Positions 32,974 to 45,800 of a DNA stretch of 64,000 nt are shown in pieces (the stretch's first letter is position 1; each line of letters opens with the position of its first letter). The stretch is from Microvelia longipes (taxonomy: Eukaryota > Arthropoda > Insecta > Hemiptera > Veliidae). The stretch is from assembly GCA_018340805.1 (NCBI GenBank), contig JACMZG010001914.1:11158272-11222271 (forward strand). The letters run 5' to 3'. Under the pieces are notes generated by a model. It was not told the DNA's origin. It saw only the letters and a list, made by a program, of their open reading frames with translations, and did not search any database. A program made the position numbers and the translations under genes.

Positions 32974-33449
32974 TTTCTGAGAATTTTACTAAGTAAAGTA
33001 TTTACTAAGAAGGTATTTATAGTTAATTTTTATTAATAATAGCTAAGCTCGTGCGATTTTGCAGCGGTTCCAAGATAAACACAACGATTAATTAAAGAAG
33101 TCTTGAAAAGTTGGAAAAATTTTTACTTTGTATCGGTAATCTTAACTATCGAGCCAAACATGAAACTTGCATGTGGTTATGAAAAAAGTTTTTTACCACT
33201 GCATTTTTTTTGGAAACGACTTTTTTATTGCTTTTCATAATAAAAAATATAAAACCAATTCAATAAACATGAGATATTAAAAAGAAAAATGACCTTTAGT
33301 TGAAAGGCGGAAAACCTAACGCTTGAGGTAAAGACGCGGCAAAATCAAGCATATGGCCGCTATGTTTCATCTCCTTTACTCTTATCCATTCTCTCTTATC
33401 AATAAGATTATATTATTGCTTTTCTATATACCTTCTATGCGTATATAGA

Positions 33450-33895
33450 GAAATTCTGGCGCGGTGATCGAATTCGCATTGGAATGCCTGTTTCTGTGCT
33501 TAACAATTTATTTCTTGCTTACGTTTCTGGTTTATGCTTTAAAAACTTGAGCAGTTACTCGATCATAAAGTACTGCTGGTAACTAATTTTTAATGGAAAT
33601 GTGCAAATTTAACAAACAAATAGTGTCGACAAAACTATGCCTCCAAAATTGGCTGTGCACACCATTATTTGTTCTTGTTAGCTCAGGTAATGCTTATCTC
33701 AAGGTAAATGGTTAAGCATATTTCCTTTGAAAATTCAATGAGTAACGAGAAGTGCTTTATAATTAAGTGACTGCTCAAGTTTTAAAATATATACCCGAAA
33801 CGTAAGCAAGAAAGAGATTCTTAAGCACAGAAACACTCATTCCAAAGAAAATTCGCCTGGCATGCGGACCACCGCCAGAATTATTTTGTAGGTAC
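33450..33895. mobile_element. Inverted-repeat element (family E), copy 1
   Basis: The left end AATTCTGGCGCGGTGATC (about 33452) and right end GGACCACCGCCAGAATT (about 33868-33890) are inverted, as are the subterminal TGTTTCTGTGCTTAA, TTTTAAAACTTGAGCAGT-type blocks and the AGTACTGCTGGTAAC / AGTGCTTTATAATTAAGT region. A related end is found twice at 59945-60250. It is a non-autonomous DNA element with long inverted ends. Confidence 0.65.
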
Positions 33896-33989
33896 AAAAT
33901 TATATACAGGCCCGTGGAGTGGGACTGTGAGGTGAGGAAAATTCGCTAAATTCATGGCAAAATTCCATGTAACAACAAATAATACAAAA

Positions 33990-34075
33990 CAACAACAGTG
34001 TAGCTGTGAAGCGGCCCGAGAGGCCGACGCCGCAAAGGGGCTACAGGCCAAAGATCTGTATTAATGAAAAAATCT
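33990..34075 (+). repeat. Possible fragment of dispersed family G
   Basis: The block GTAGCTGTGAAGCGGCC...GCCGACGCCGC resembles GTGGCTGCGAAGCGACC...GCCGACGCCGC at 55048-55085. The match is short. Confidence 0.4.
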
Positions 34076-35930
34076 AACCTATAACTTCGCTCTCATTGCT
34101 AGCAAAAAAAGCTTTATTTTCGAAAACGATCAGCTCTTTCAAAAATGAAGCTGAATTTAAAAAAAAAAACTTAAATCCAAAAAAAAATATTAAAAAAAAC
34201 CAGCGTGGTGATCATAACTTTGTGAAGCAGAATGGATAAATTGTATCGACCATAAAGCAATGCTTGATTTCGCTCCGTGTTTTGCTCGAAGGTCATCTTT
34301 CAGAGAAGCAGAATCATTTTAGAAAGCTTTAAATGTTTAAAGTAATCTTTCTTTTTAATGTTTTACTATATTAAATCTATATCAATAACTTTACAGCTTT
34401 ATCATCAATTTATTAAATAAATAAATAATGATGAATAAATAAAGAGATACACTACATCTTCTTTAATTAATTATTTATTAAATTCACTGCTTAAAACAAA
34501 CCGTTATTACGAACAATGACTTTATTCCTAAAAATAAATGTTGGCCACCAGTAGGATTGAATATTGAAGTAGCTTAATGTTAAAAGGGTTTTAAAAAGAA
34601 GTTAAAACCACATTAAGAAACCTTAAAAACATTTTCTAGATCGAGTTTTACAAAGCTCAGTATTTTTTAATTCTTTTTTTATTTTTGCTCATAAAATAAG
34701 ATGTACAAAAATTATTTAATTCAATTTTAATTGAGCATAGTAGTATAGAGGAGAAGTAGTTGAGGAAGTAGGAAGAAAACGGAATTATTGTGATTGAGTC
34801 TTTTCAAAGGTATTTATATGGGTTATTGTATAAAAGTCATAAGATCACTTGTTGCGCTTCTCCACTTGGAAATTGTTAATCAGCTATTAACATCGTTGTG
34901 TTTTGTAACTTTCTTTTAGGTTAGTAGATTTAAAGACGTATTATTCTAAATATTATTATTCTTCTTCGCTATTCTGTATTATTTATATATTTCGCATTAT
35001 GTTGCTCTTTTTGAATATTATAGTATCCGAAGTTATACGATCCAGTATACGTTACACCAAGGACTTGAGCTCGTTCTTCCCGCCAAAGGACGTATTTGTA
35101 GGGTGATATTCTATATGGCATACTTAAGGATAAATTAAAAAAAATATGCAAATATTCTTTTTACTGTTACAGTACATGATAAATGGTTTTAAAATTGTAC
35201 GCTACTGGACAGTAAAATGCAACTTGAATTGACTACGAAACGAGGTGGAATGAACATGATTTCAAATCCTTTATTTATATGTAATTTTCGACATCAAATC
35301 GAGTACCAATGAAACATTTCTTGGAAATTCAGTGTTGACCCAAGACCAAAATGTTTAAAAAATTGTTTATACAATTGGATAAAAATAAATGAAAATCTAA
35401 AATAATAACAAACTAATTTATTTACATAAACTTATTATGCTACAAAATATAAAAAAGTTACAATTTCTATTTAAATATTAACTGACTCTTAAATATGGCG
35501 GAACTTTAAAATATAATGTTTTTAAAACTATAGTATTATTATTTTTATCAATATTTTAAGCAACAAAAATAAAATGTAAGTACAATTTATAAATAAGTTG
35601 GTAAGTTAAGTTAAATAATAAACATTAAAAGCATTACTGCCTTTAAATAACTTATAAGAAATGAATAAAAATATATATGGTGTTCTAATTTATAAATATT
35701 TTAATTAAAATAAATATTACCTGTCATAACAAAAACAGCTTGAAAAGTAATTTAGGTGGCATTGGTAATGAAAATAAAAATCAATTTTTCTTTCTTTCAA
35801 GTATGTATTAAATCTTTATCTAGGAACGTAATTATAAAATAATAACAAAAAACTGTAGTTAACTGTTTGTAACATGTTTGTTTTTTTAGACATGCATTAG
35901 CTTATTTATTATTAGTATTATTTAATTTTG
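34076..35930. other. AT-rich spacer
   Basis: No gene recognised; the short frames are low-complexity. Confidence 0.5.
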
Positions 35931-35934
<4 letters not shown>

Positions 35935-35981
<47 letters not shown>

Positions 35982-35996
35982 TATATATAATATATT
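35935..35996. repeat. (TA)n microsatellite
   Basis: About 60 bp of TA repeats with two interruptions. Confidence 0.9.
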
Positions 35997-38738
35997 TGAA
36001 TGCATGCTAAATTGATTTTTATTTTCTAGGCACTCTTTTCCTAAATATAATTCCTTTTTATTACTGCGGTATCTAATCTTTTAATGTAATAATAGCTTAT
36101 TAGGGGCTTAGTCCACAATGACTTCGACACTTAATAATTAATAACTCAATTTCCGAAAATAACAATACTTCGTTTACAGAAACGTTTGGTTATTTATTCC
36201 ACAAACAAAAAAAAAATAAGAAGAAGAAGGAAGATAATATCATAACCTAACTAGCGCCCACCTAGTGGACATTTGAGAAACTTCACCAGCGACAGTCGCC
36301 GTCGCCGACAGTAAAAAAAACTACAAAACAGTCGCAGATGGTAAAAAACGCATTTCATTACTTTTTGAGAATGTAAAGTGTCTACTTTACAGTTACCCGA
36401 AAAAATATAAATTATTAAAATCGAAAGTTCATTGTGAACGCCTACGCCATAGATCAAATATATTTCATATGAGAGATATTTTATCTCTCACATACTTTTC
36501 ATTTTATTATGTTATAAATTTAAGAAATCCAAACGTATTTATTTGATCATATTACTATTTTTTCTTTCAGAATTACCCTCTATTAGTAAAGGGGGTATAT
36601 AGAATGCATTAATGTCAAAGCTTCTATTTAACAAAAATTCTTCAATTTGTTCAGTCTCATTAACTATCACTATAATTTATCACAAGCATATTATAAAAAC
36701 AAAACTTTTTTGGCACAACAAAGTATTGTTGTGCCAACAAAGTTGTACTTTGAGTGCAACATCCGATTGATTGTTCTGATAAAATACAACAACACATGTT
36801 TTTTTTCAAACAATGCGTTGTTCACCTTTGATGCGAGCATATACTTTTTAAAAATGAACCAATTATCAATAAAAGCATCAATGTATAGAGGAAATTTAGT
36901 TTTCTCTCAAAGACTTATCAGTATATATACTATGGCACTATTAGCATAGTGTCTGACATTTTGTTTTTGCAAAAAAAAAGAATATATAGACAAAAACAAG
37001 AAGCATCATTACTGCATCTTTATGACATTTGAGTGGTACTAATGTTTTTTATTTTGCTTCAATATATGATTATATATTGAAGCAATCGATTGATCAGTAT
37101 TGCATTAAAAATTGTTAATGCAATATTTAATCGACAGCAAAACTGTTAAAAAAGTTCTAGATTCAACCAATCATCTTTTAGTATCAATTTCTCTATACAT
37201 TTTACTCATAATTATCTGACTTATTAATTTAATTAAGAAACAGGTGTAGTGTCAACAAGCAACTAAGTCATGTATAATAAACTTTATGAAAGATTCTTTT
37301 TTTTTATTTATCCTATAGGAACCTTCAGGATGCCCGAGCCCTAAAGGCCGCTTCATTAAGTCTCTAAAGATAGGGTATTTCCTCCTTTGGTAATATATCT
37401 CTATGGTCGGAAGTATTTTTCCCTCTAAGTTGCATAAAAGATGGCGGACCAATAAAATTGTTTTCCCACAAAAATTTTACACCATTGATAAGACCATCTT
37501 TAGATAAATCCACTGTTGATGATTTCTAATTCTTTTTTAATATCTTTCGACTTCTTATTTGCATTTTTGTGGACTTTATTTTATTGAACAAGTAGTCTAA
37601 ATTCTTAGACGTTTGGTAAAACGTAGTCTCATCCGTCTTACTAAACTGATTTCATTAATAAAATTATAAGCCGGTAATTATGCTTTTATTGTCAACATAT
37701 AATTATTAAAATTTTATGTTTGCAACAACCAAATTTGTAAAATAGAAATATTTAGAACATGTTTTTAAACTACGAGTAAAATAAATTAAAAAAATATGTA
37801 TAAAATGTTATTTTTAACCAAAAGAAAAAATACGCTGTTAAGTTGAAAATCAATAAGCATACTTCAAATAAGTTCCTTTTAAGAACATTTTACTTCTATT
37901 TGTACATCGCCTAAGTATCTACATAAAATAAAAATAAGAAATAATAATGAAAATATTACAATAAGAAAGAACATAAAGAATAAAATATTTGTTTAAAAAA
38001 TAAATGTCGGTACTATTTTCTTTTGAAATGTATTTATTTTTTGGAAAGAGTAAAATTAAATACAAATAACTAGAGAGCACTATTTTGTCAGATTGAAATT
38101 CTAATTTGATATTGGTGGAAATGTCCGCTATTTTATTTGCGTTGTCATCACTAGCAAAACACTAACCAATGTTTTAAAGTTTAGCCAATATTTTAGTGTC
38201 TCGGTCAGAAATGTTTTTAAGAGTGACACTTAAACTCGTTCTTGTGTTTTACGTAGGAATAAGTGTCTCTCGGTCTAAATTATTTATTTTGAATACAGTC
38301 CTAACTCAACTGCATTTTTTTAATTATCAAAGTTAATTTTATTTTTTTGCATTAACAATGTTTATTTTGCTGTAGAATACAGACTTCCTCTGCGAAGCAA
38401 ACACTGATGTGTTATGTTTTTTTTGATTATGCATCATTTCAATATGTTTAACAGAGTTGTTAAACATATTATCGTAACCTACAAATCGAGATCAAACTAA
38501 TTATTATAAAACATATAATACTATGCTGTGACGTGACATCAGAAAAGCTCATGATTAGGAATGACGTCACAAATCACTTTTTATCCACTCTTTGCATTGA
38601 ATCACAAATTTACCATCGGTCATTAGCATTAATTTGTGACGTATAAATTCCCTTTCACAAGTCCATCGACTTCAGAGGCACTAAAATATGGCTGGACAAA
38701 ACCAAACAGAATTTATGAAATACAATAAAAAATTGTCT
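35997..38738. other. 3' flank of the transporter gene, AT-rich with short hairpins
   Basis: No gene recognised. Perfect or near-perfect hairpins occur at 36712-36735 (10-bp stem), 37056-37083 (12-bp stem), 37098-37125 (10-bp stem) and 38441-38470 (13-bp stem). The part just left of 38739 must contain the transporter's 3' UTR; no single polyadenylation site stands out. Confidence 0.5.
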
Positions 38739-39050
38739 TTAAGAAGGAAGTACTTCGCCTTTTTTAGGTGCTAAAACAATGGGCCGATTTTTAGGCTGAG
38801 TGACTTTTTTGGGTTTGGCCAACGTCTTGGTTCTTCCTGAGAAGTAATCTTCGATTTCTTGTAAACTTCTTCCTTTTGTTTCAGGCAGGAAGAAATAGAA
38901 GAATAGAGTACCGGTGATGGATATAGTTCCGTACAGCCAGAACACTCCGTGCTTTTGTAAACATTTCTGAAGAAGAGGGAAAGTCTTGACAACGATGAAA
39001 ACGAAAAAGTGGCCGCAGAAAGTCGTCATGCCACCGATTATGCCGCGGAC
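38739..39050 (-). CDS. Tret1-like exon 8 (helices 11-12, C-terminus, stop)
   Basis: 312 bp, acceptor GTGTTGCAG, stop TAA at 38739-38741. It contains VRGIIGGMTTFCGHFFVF, helix 12, and FLPETKGRSLQEIEDYF, the C-terminal MFS sugar-transporter motif, followed by a Lys/Pro-rich cytosolic tail. Confidence 0.95.
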   Translation of the reverse strand, partial: VRGIIGGMTTFCGHFFVFIVVKTFPLLQKCLQKHGVFWLYGTISITGTLFFYFFLPETKGRSLQEIEDYFSGRTKTLAKPKKVTQPKNRPIVLAPKKGEVLPS

Positions 39051-42000
39051 CTGCAACACAAATGACATTCGTCAATATTTCATCAGAAACAGTATATCAG
39101 CCTATATACTTACTAGGCTAAATACATTATTTTATTCTCATCGGTAAATATTATATCCTATACTTACTAAGCTAAATACATTTTTGTATTTTCATTGGCA
39201 ACAGTATATCCATATTTCCTATACTTATTATGCTGAATACATAATTTTATTTTTATTAGCATCATTGTATCCTTTATTTACTAAGATTAAAACATTATTG
39301 TATCTACAGTATATTATACATCCATCAGGCTAAGAACAATAGCCTTAATTTTAAGAAAAGACACAAGTAGGCTTGAATTTGTATCCAGGGAGGGGCCTCT
39401 TCCGTCCGACGAAGTGGTTTTACCGGAAGTCCCCCCTTTAAGTTTTGACTTGCTACAGGCCTGGATACATGAGATAACGCTGTTAAACAATGCTTTCAAT
39501 TGAATAATAAGCTCTCCAGATATATTAAATACTTTTTGAAAATTATTTATTATTACCTTTGTAGGATAAACTTCACCAATCATCACCCAAGGCACGACTA
39601 AATATCCGATCGTTGAGACAGCTATGAATATAAACATATCTACTACTGGAAGCCATGTTACTTGTGGTTCAACACCCTGAGCATGCCATGTTGAGAGAAA
39701 GAACATGTAGGTACCGAGCATTAACATGGTGACTCCACAACCGATACCTGTAAAATGAATTTTAACGTCACTTATTTTATGCATAACTTAATATTACTGT
39801 GCAAACTCTAATACTTGTAACAATCACAATTGTTGATGTATTATTAAAAAAAAAAAAAACTTTATATTAGGTGTTAAATTGCTTTAATTACGAATTTATT
39901 CTTTCTAATGTTATTTATGAAGTTATTTACGTTTCAAATATTTTATATCTGAAAATATTTGTGAAATACACATATATTTTATATCTGAAAATATTTTATA
40001 TCTGAAAATATTGTGAAATACACATTTATTTTATAAAATATCTGACATATATTTATATCTGAAAATAAATACACATATATTTTATATCTGAAAATATTTG
40101 TGAAATACACATATATTTTATATCTGAAATACACATATATTTTATATCTGAAATATTTGTGAAATACACATATATTTATAAATATTTTTTATAAAATATT
40201 TGTGAAATACACATATTTTTATATCTGAAATATTTGAAATACACATATATTATACTGAAACTATATGAATACACATATATTTATATCTGAAAATATTAAT
40301 ACACATATATTTTATATCTGAAACTATATGAAATACATATTTTTATATCTGAAACTATATGAAACATATATTTTATCTGAAATATAAATACACATATATT
40401 TTATATCTGAAACTATATGAAATACACATATATTTTATATCTGAAACTATATGAAATACACATATATTTTATATCTGAAACTATATGAATACACATATAT
40501 TTTATATCTGAACTATATAAATACAATATATTTTATATCTGAAACTATATGATATATTTTATATCTGAAACTATATGAAATACACATATATTTATATCTG
40601 AAACTAATGAAATACACATATATTTTATATCTGAAACTATATGAAATACACATATATTTTATATCTGAAACTATATATTGAACTATATTGAAACTATATG
40701 AAATACACATGTATTTTATGGGTACATAAACATACACTTTATATTGAATGCCGCACAATCCTATTGTATTATCGTATAGTACTGTTTTCCTAATTTGAGG
40801 ATTTTAGGAAATATATAAAAGAAATTACAGGGTAACATCTTAAAAAAGGTACGCCTTTTTACTCGATATACGTATCGAGTGCATTCTTTTGGGTAAGCGT
40901 GGTACTAAAAGATCAATCCCCCTACCATTAATATACCTAAATACGAGTCTATTTATTTCAATTTTTTAATCCCTTACTCAAATTCTAAAATACTGTCCTT
41001 TGCTTTTAAACCCTCATCAATTTTGGAATCTCTAGTGTTCCTTAATACTAATCTAGTTGACATGGAGAGCAGGACATCCTAAGACTGCTGACTTGGAACT
41101 ATTTGATACTTGCAGTGCATTCTAGTGGCAATGTAAATTACTAAACCATTGCAATAGTTACAGAATAATCTACTGTGACTTCATTTGCTACAATTATGAA
41201 TTATTTACTGAATTGGATTTTGATTTATACATTAAAAACGGGTTTAAAAGTTTTTAAGGGCTAAAAAGTGAAATTCAAGTAAAGTCAGTTTAAAAAAAAA
41301 TAAATAAAAACCTGTCATGTTTATTTTCGAGTTATATTTTTCCCTTCCTCCTAAAATAATGGGGAAGCATTGCTTACTTTTTTCGTAATGTCGAAATTTT
41401 AGCACTTACAGATCCTAAAAAAATTTGTCTGCATAGACAAATGTGTAAAAGTGACTGGATATGATGTTATGATGATATGTGTTAAATGTGTAAAAGTGAC
41501 TGGATATGATCATTTTTTGTAAACACACTACAGCTTAAATAACTGATGAAATTTCAATGAACCTTGGCGCAAAAATCATTTTAAAAAATCATCCATGATA
41601 TGAAGAGCTGATTAGACTGATATAAATAATGATTTAAAGAGTTGATTGGTCGATTTATTAACATTACTTGCTTAACCATCTGCTATACTGATCAGAATCC
41701 GGTGTGTTCTTTATACGCGTAATTACCTTCCAAATTTCTGAAACTTACTTGAAACAAAGGTAAGGGATCTTCTACCAGAGTATCTCATCAAAAGACAGCC
41801 GACGACTGTAAATAAAACTCTGACAGCGCCGAGTATCACTGTCGCTAAATACTTATCCATCGATGCACCGGATTGCTGAAATCAAAATTAAGAAGCATGA
41901 GAAGAAGAGCAAAAGTATCTTTTAAATTGTATTTGAGAAAATTATTTAAGGTAAAAAAGCAACTTTAGTTAAAATACAAGCCTATCTAGTAAATAGGCTT

Positions 42001-42767
42001 TAACGATAAAAAAAAACTTTTAGAAAACTTTTAAATCATAAGTGTCATAAGTTTATCATAAGTATATAAATGAAAAGTCACTCCACAGAATCATTTATTA
42101 TTTTGTGGAGAAACTTTTCATTTCATTACTAACAATATATTGATATCTTTCTTTTTTTCTTGCAGTACGCCTCTCCATGTATTTATGATCAGATGAGTGG
42201 GTTACATTTTTCTGTTTTAATTATTAAATGAAAACAAATAAAACAAGAAACAATGAACCGTATTCAGAATATGATTAAAACAATTCTCCTTGGTGGATCC
42301 AGGTTATTCTTTATTCCAGCTTGCGCCTTGATTGCGCCTAGCTTGCATCTAGGTTGCACCTAGCTTACGCCTAGCTTACGTCTAGGTTGCGCCTAGTTTG
42401 CGCCTAGCTTCTTCCTAGCTTTAGTGCTCATTTTAGTACATTTTTAACCGTCTTTAGGGTTATGAAGAGACTTCTCCCAGGTTTTTTCCTATCTTCGATC
42501 TTAAAGAGATCTTAAAAAAATCACGTTTGTGTCCCTACTTGGTTTATATACTACTTTAGTTAGGAGAAACCTAAAAAAAAAATCTAAGAGAGATAAGATA
42601 AGTGCTTAATAAGCACAATTATAATCATATTTATAATTGTAATTATAATATAATTATAGAAATAATTCATTGCAGAGGGATGAACAGCCTTTATTTTTTC
42701 ATTAGTAAAAGACTATCATTCTAAAAGAATATGTAATAATTAACAGTTTATAAGTTTAATATAATAT

Positions 42768-42818
<51 letters not shown>

Positions 42819-45800
42819 ATATATATATTTATTGTTGCTAGGTTAAGACAAAAGGAAAATACCAATTTTATTTTCCAGCTATTTGCTGAAATCTTGCTTT
42901 TTCTTCTTCTTCCTTGGATCTTCTTTGGATAGTCAAAGAATGAGTTTGATGTTTTAGACTAGGGGTTTATGTCATCATTAATTATCTTTTCAGCACATGC
43001 AAGTATTGAATGTAATAAATAGTACTTAGACAAACCTCAAATATCTCCACAGCATAAAATGTGACAGGATTTATGCCGGAAAACTGATAGATAAGGAAAT
43101 AAAGACAGAGAATCACAAACGGCTTGAGAGCTGATGGATGAATTAAAGCTCTGAACTGTTCCTGCAATGTTGGCTTCTGAGTTATATTGTTCTTCTCAGC
43201 GAATGAACAAAGTTGATTTAGTTCCTGATCAATGTTACACGTTGAACCTAAAATTTAAAAGTAAATAAAATTGTCGGTATGGCAATATCATCTAACTTAT
43301 AATCGGGTAATTTGTTGCCTCAATTATAAGTAGAGGTTAGCAGGGTCGTTTCTATCTAGGGCCTGTAAAATTACAGGAAATTTACTTAATTACTGGAAAT
43401 TTCAATGTACCGTTTTACGTTTTTTCACGTGTGATTTGTTGTAATATAGTTTTTAACACCAAGAGAGAAAAGTAAGTTCTTGTTCCCTAAGCAGACCTTA
43501 TTCCCAATAATATTCAAACCATATTATTTGTATCCTAAGGCTCGCCGAGGGATTTATTTCCTTGGTTGACCATTCAGTTAACTCACGAGGCAAACCCAAA
43601 GGAGGAACTAAAATAAGGTACTTATTTTGTTCATGAGTAAACAAAAAAAAATGGGTCGTAAACAACAATAGTGTTGTATTATATGATTAAAACAAAAAGT
43701 TATCATTTTATTTAACTCCGGTTTAATACTCTGAAACTTAAGGTTTGAATTATCTATTATGACTTGCTTCTAAGCGAGGCATTATCAAGGGTTTAGACTG
43801 TAGTCATGTAGTCTAGTATTGTTTTTGTAATGCAAATAATTTAATTAAAAGCTGAAAGAATTAAATTTTCTTACCTCTAAGTCTTTTAAGAGAGCACCTG
43901 CAAGCATCCTTCCTTCCAACACTAACTAACCACTGCGGTGACTCCGGTAGGAAGAATCCACATATAAATGCTAATATTGGAACAATGGCACTCACTAAAG
44001 CTAAGTTATTCCAATTTAATACCGCCCCAACTGCATATTCCAATGTAACACCTACGCAACAACATCTTATTTTACATACTATACGTTGGATATTTTAAGA
44101 CAATGATGTTCCTAAGAAAAGTGATTGGCCTATTTATGTGCACAGAAAATAATGGACTATATACACATTCAAAAATTGTTTTGAGGGCTTCAGATCTAGA
44201 TAAAAGTTTTGATTCGCTTAGACTGATAACAAAAATAGTTGCTTAGTAGTCATAACTTATTTTATTTAAGTACAAGTATTACTCCTTGTATGATTTACTG
44301 ATAAGTAAATTCTGTATGGCTGTAGCCTGAATATTTTAAGGCAAATACTGTCAAGCCAAATTTATACAAAAATATTTTATACGCTTTTTTTTTTTTTTTT
44401 TAACATATTTTATTGATTAATACAACAACAATTATGATTGTTACAAGTATTAGAGTTAAATGGTTTTAGTGGCTTGAGAGACTTGTTAGAGAAACAATCC
44501 AGTGATTGCACTCAGGCGGGAGTAATTGATACGCTTTAAAATAAGTCCTCTAGCTTCAAAGCTACACTGATCAATTTTAATTTTCATGATCGACATTTCT
44601 TTTATTAATCCCATGCAAGGGAATAAGATATTTTATACAGATATAACTTACCGAAAGAGACTCCCACTGAGGCAAGAGCTGACAACATGCCTCTGAGATG
44701 GGGTTGAGTAGATTCGGCGGTGTACACCCGTGAAGGTGCTCCTACCATACCAGTTCCTAGACCTACGAGAAGACGACCGATGTATATCATTTCTAAGTTA
44801 GATGCAAAACCTATTAAGAGCCATCCAAAAATAAGAGGTATTTGAGTTGCTAGTAGAATTCTCCTTCTTCCAAGGGTATCCATTAGATATCCACTCAGCA
44901 AGCATCCAATTGGAGTGCTCATAGCCGATAAACTTGCTGCAATCAAATAAATCCTTAATTTTATACACTTTTTTACAGCAGACAATTATTTTACTTATAT
45001 AGACTACTTAATACAGTTTGAGTAATTTGATAAATAAAGTTATTGTTTTTTATCAGATTACTAATAGGTGGTATTGGATACCTGTTTGAGTACCAAGCAG
45101 CAATTTGTAACGAATTGACATTTATGAACGTCTTACAAAAAAGTGACGCCATAGGTCATTGATGTAAATGTTGTGGAGTTTTTTGATGATTTCAAGAAAT
45201 GCCCTGAAGTCATCAACGACACGGAACCCCCCCCCCTCTGCCATAATGTGTGATAAAACTAATTATTTGTTTTTACAATAACTAATGCACAAGGTTACGC
45301 TTGGGGTCCCCCAAAATGAATAAAAAGAATACGCCAGGTAATTGCTAAAAAGGTTACTAATTTTGCATAAGTAAAATATAGTATAATCCTATCACATTAT
45401 TGTCAAAAATAGGAAAATACTTACAAATTCTCTAAGTTCCCTTTATTTGTTTTAAAGTTTCCTTTATTTATACAAATTAATCAGCCAAGGAAACACAAGT
45501 GGTACCAAAGGTACATAAAATTGTAAAATGAATAGGTTGTAAATGCGGAAGGCAAAACCTTAAGGGACAAGACAACATCTTTGGGTCCTTTCATAAAAAA
45601 GACGGGGATAATATATTTATTTGACGGATAAATAAATTTACCTATCCACGATGCTTGGTCTTCATCTATAAGAATATGACTAGATGGAGATTTTAATTGT
45701 GGCAAGGCAACGGCTGAAAATCCAAACGCCATTCCGGTATTTACTGTTCCTAAATTAGCTGCAAAAGCTGCACATACCTGAAATCATATTTCATCGTGAA

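Noticed and set aside
38520..38680. TGACGTCA sites as regulatory elements of the transporter
   Set aside because: They lie beyond the 3' end of the gene; single short matches are expected by chance.
40513..40758. 81-codon repetitive minus-strand frame
   Set aside because: It is a translation of the 34-bp minisatellite and lies in an intron of the transporter.
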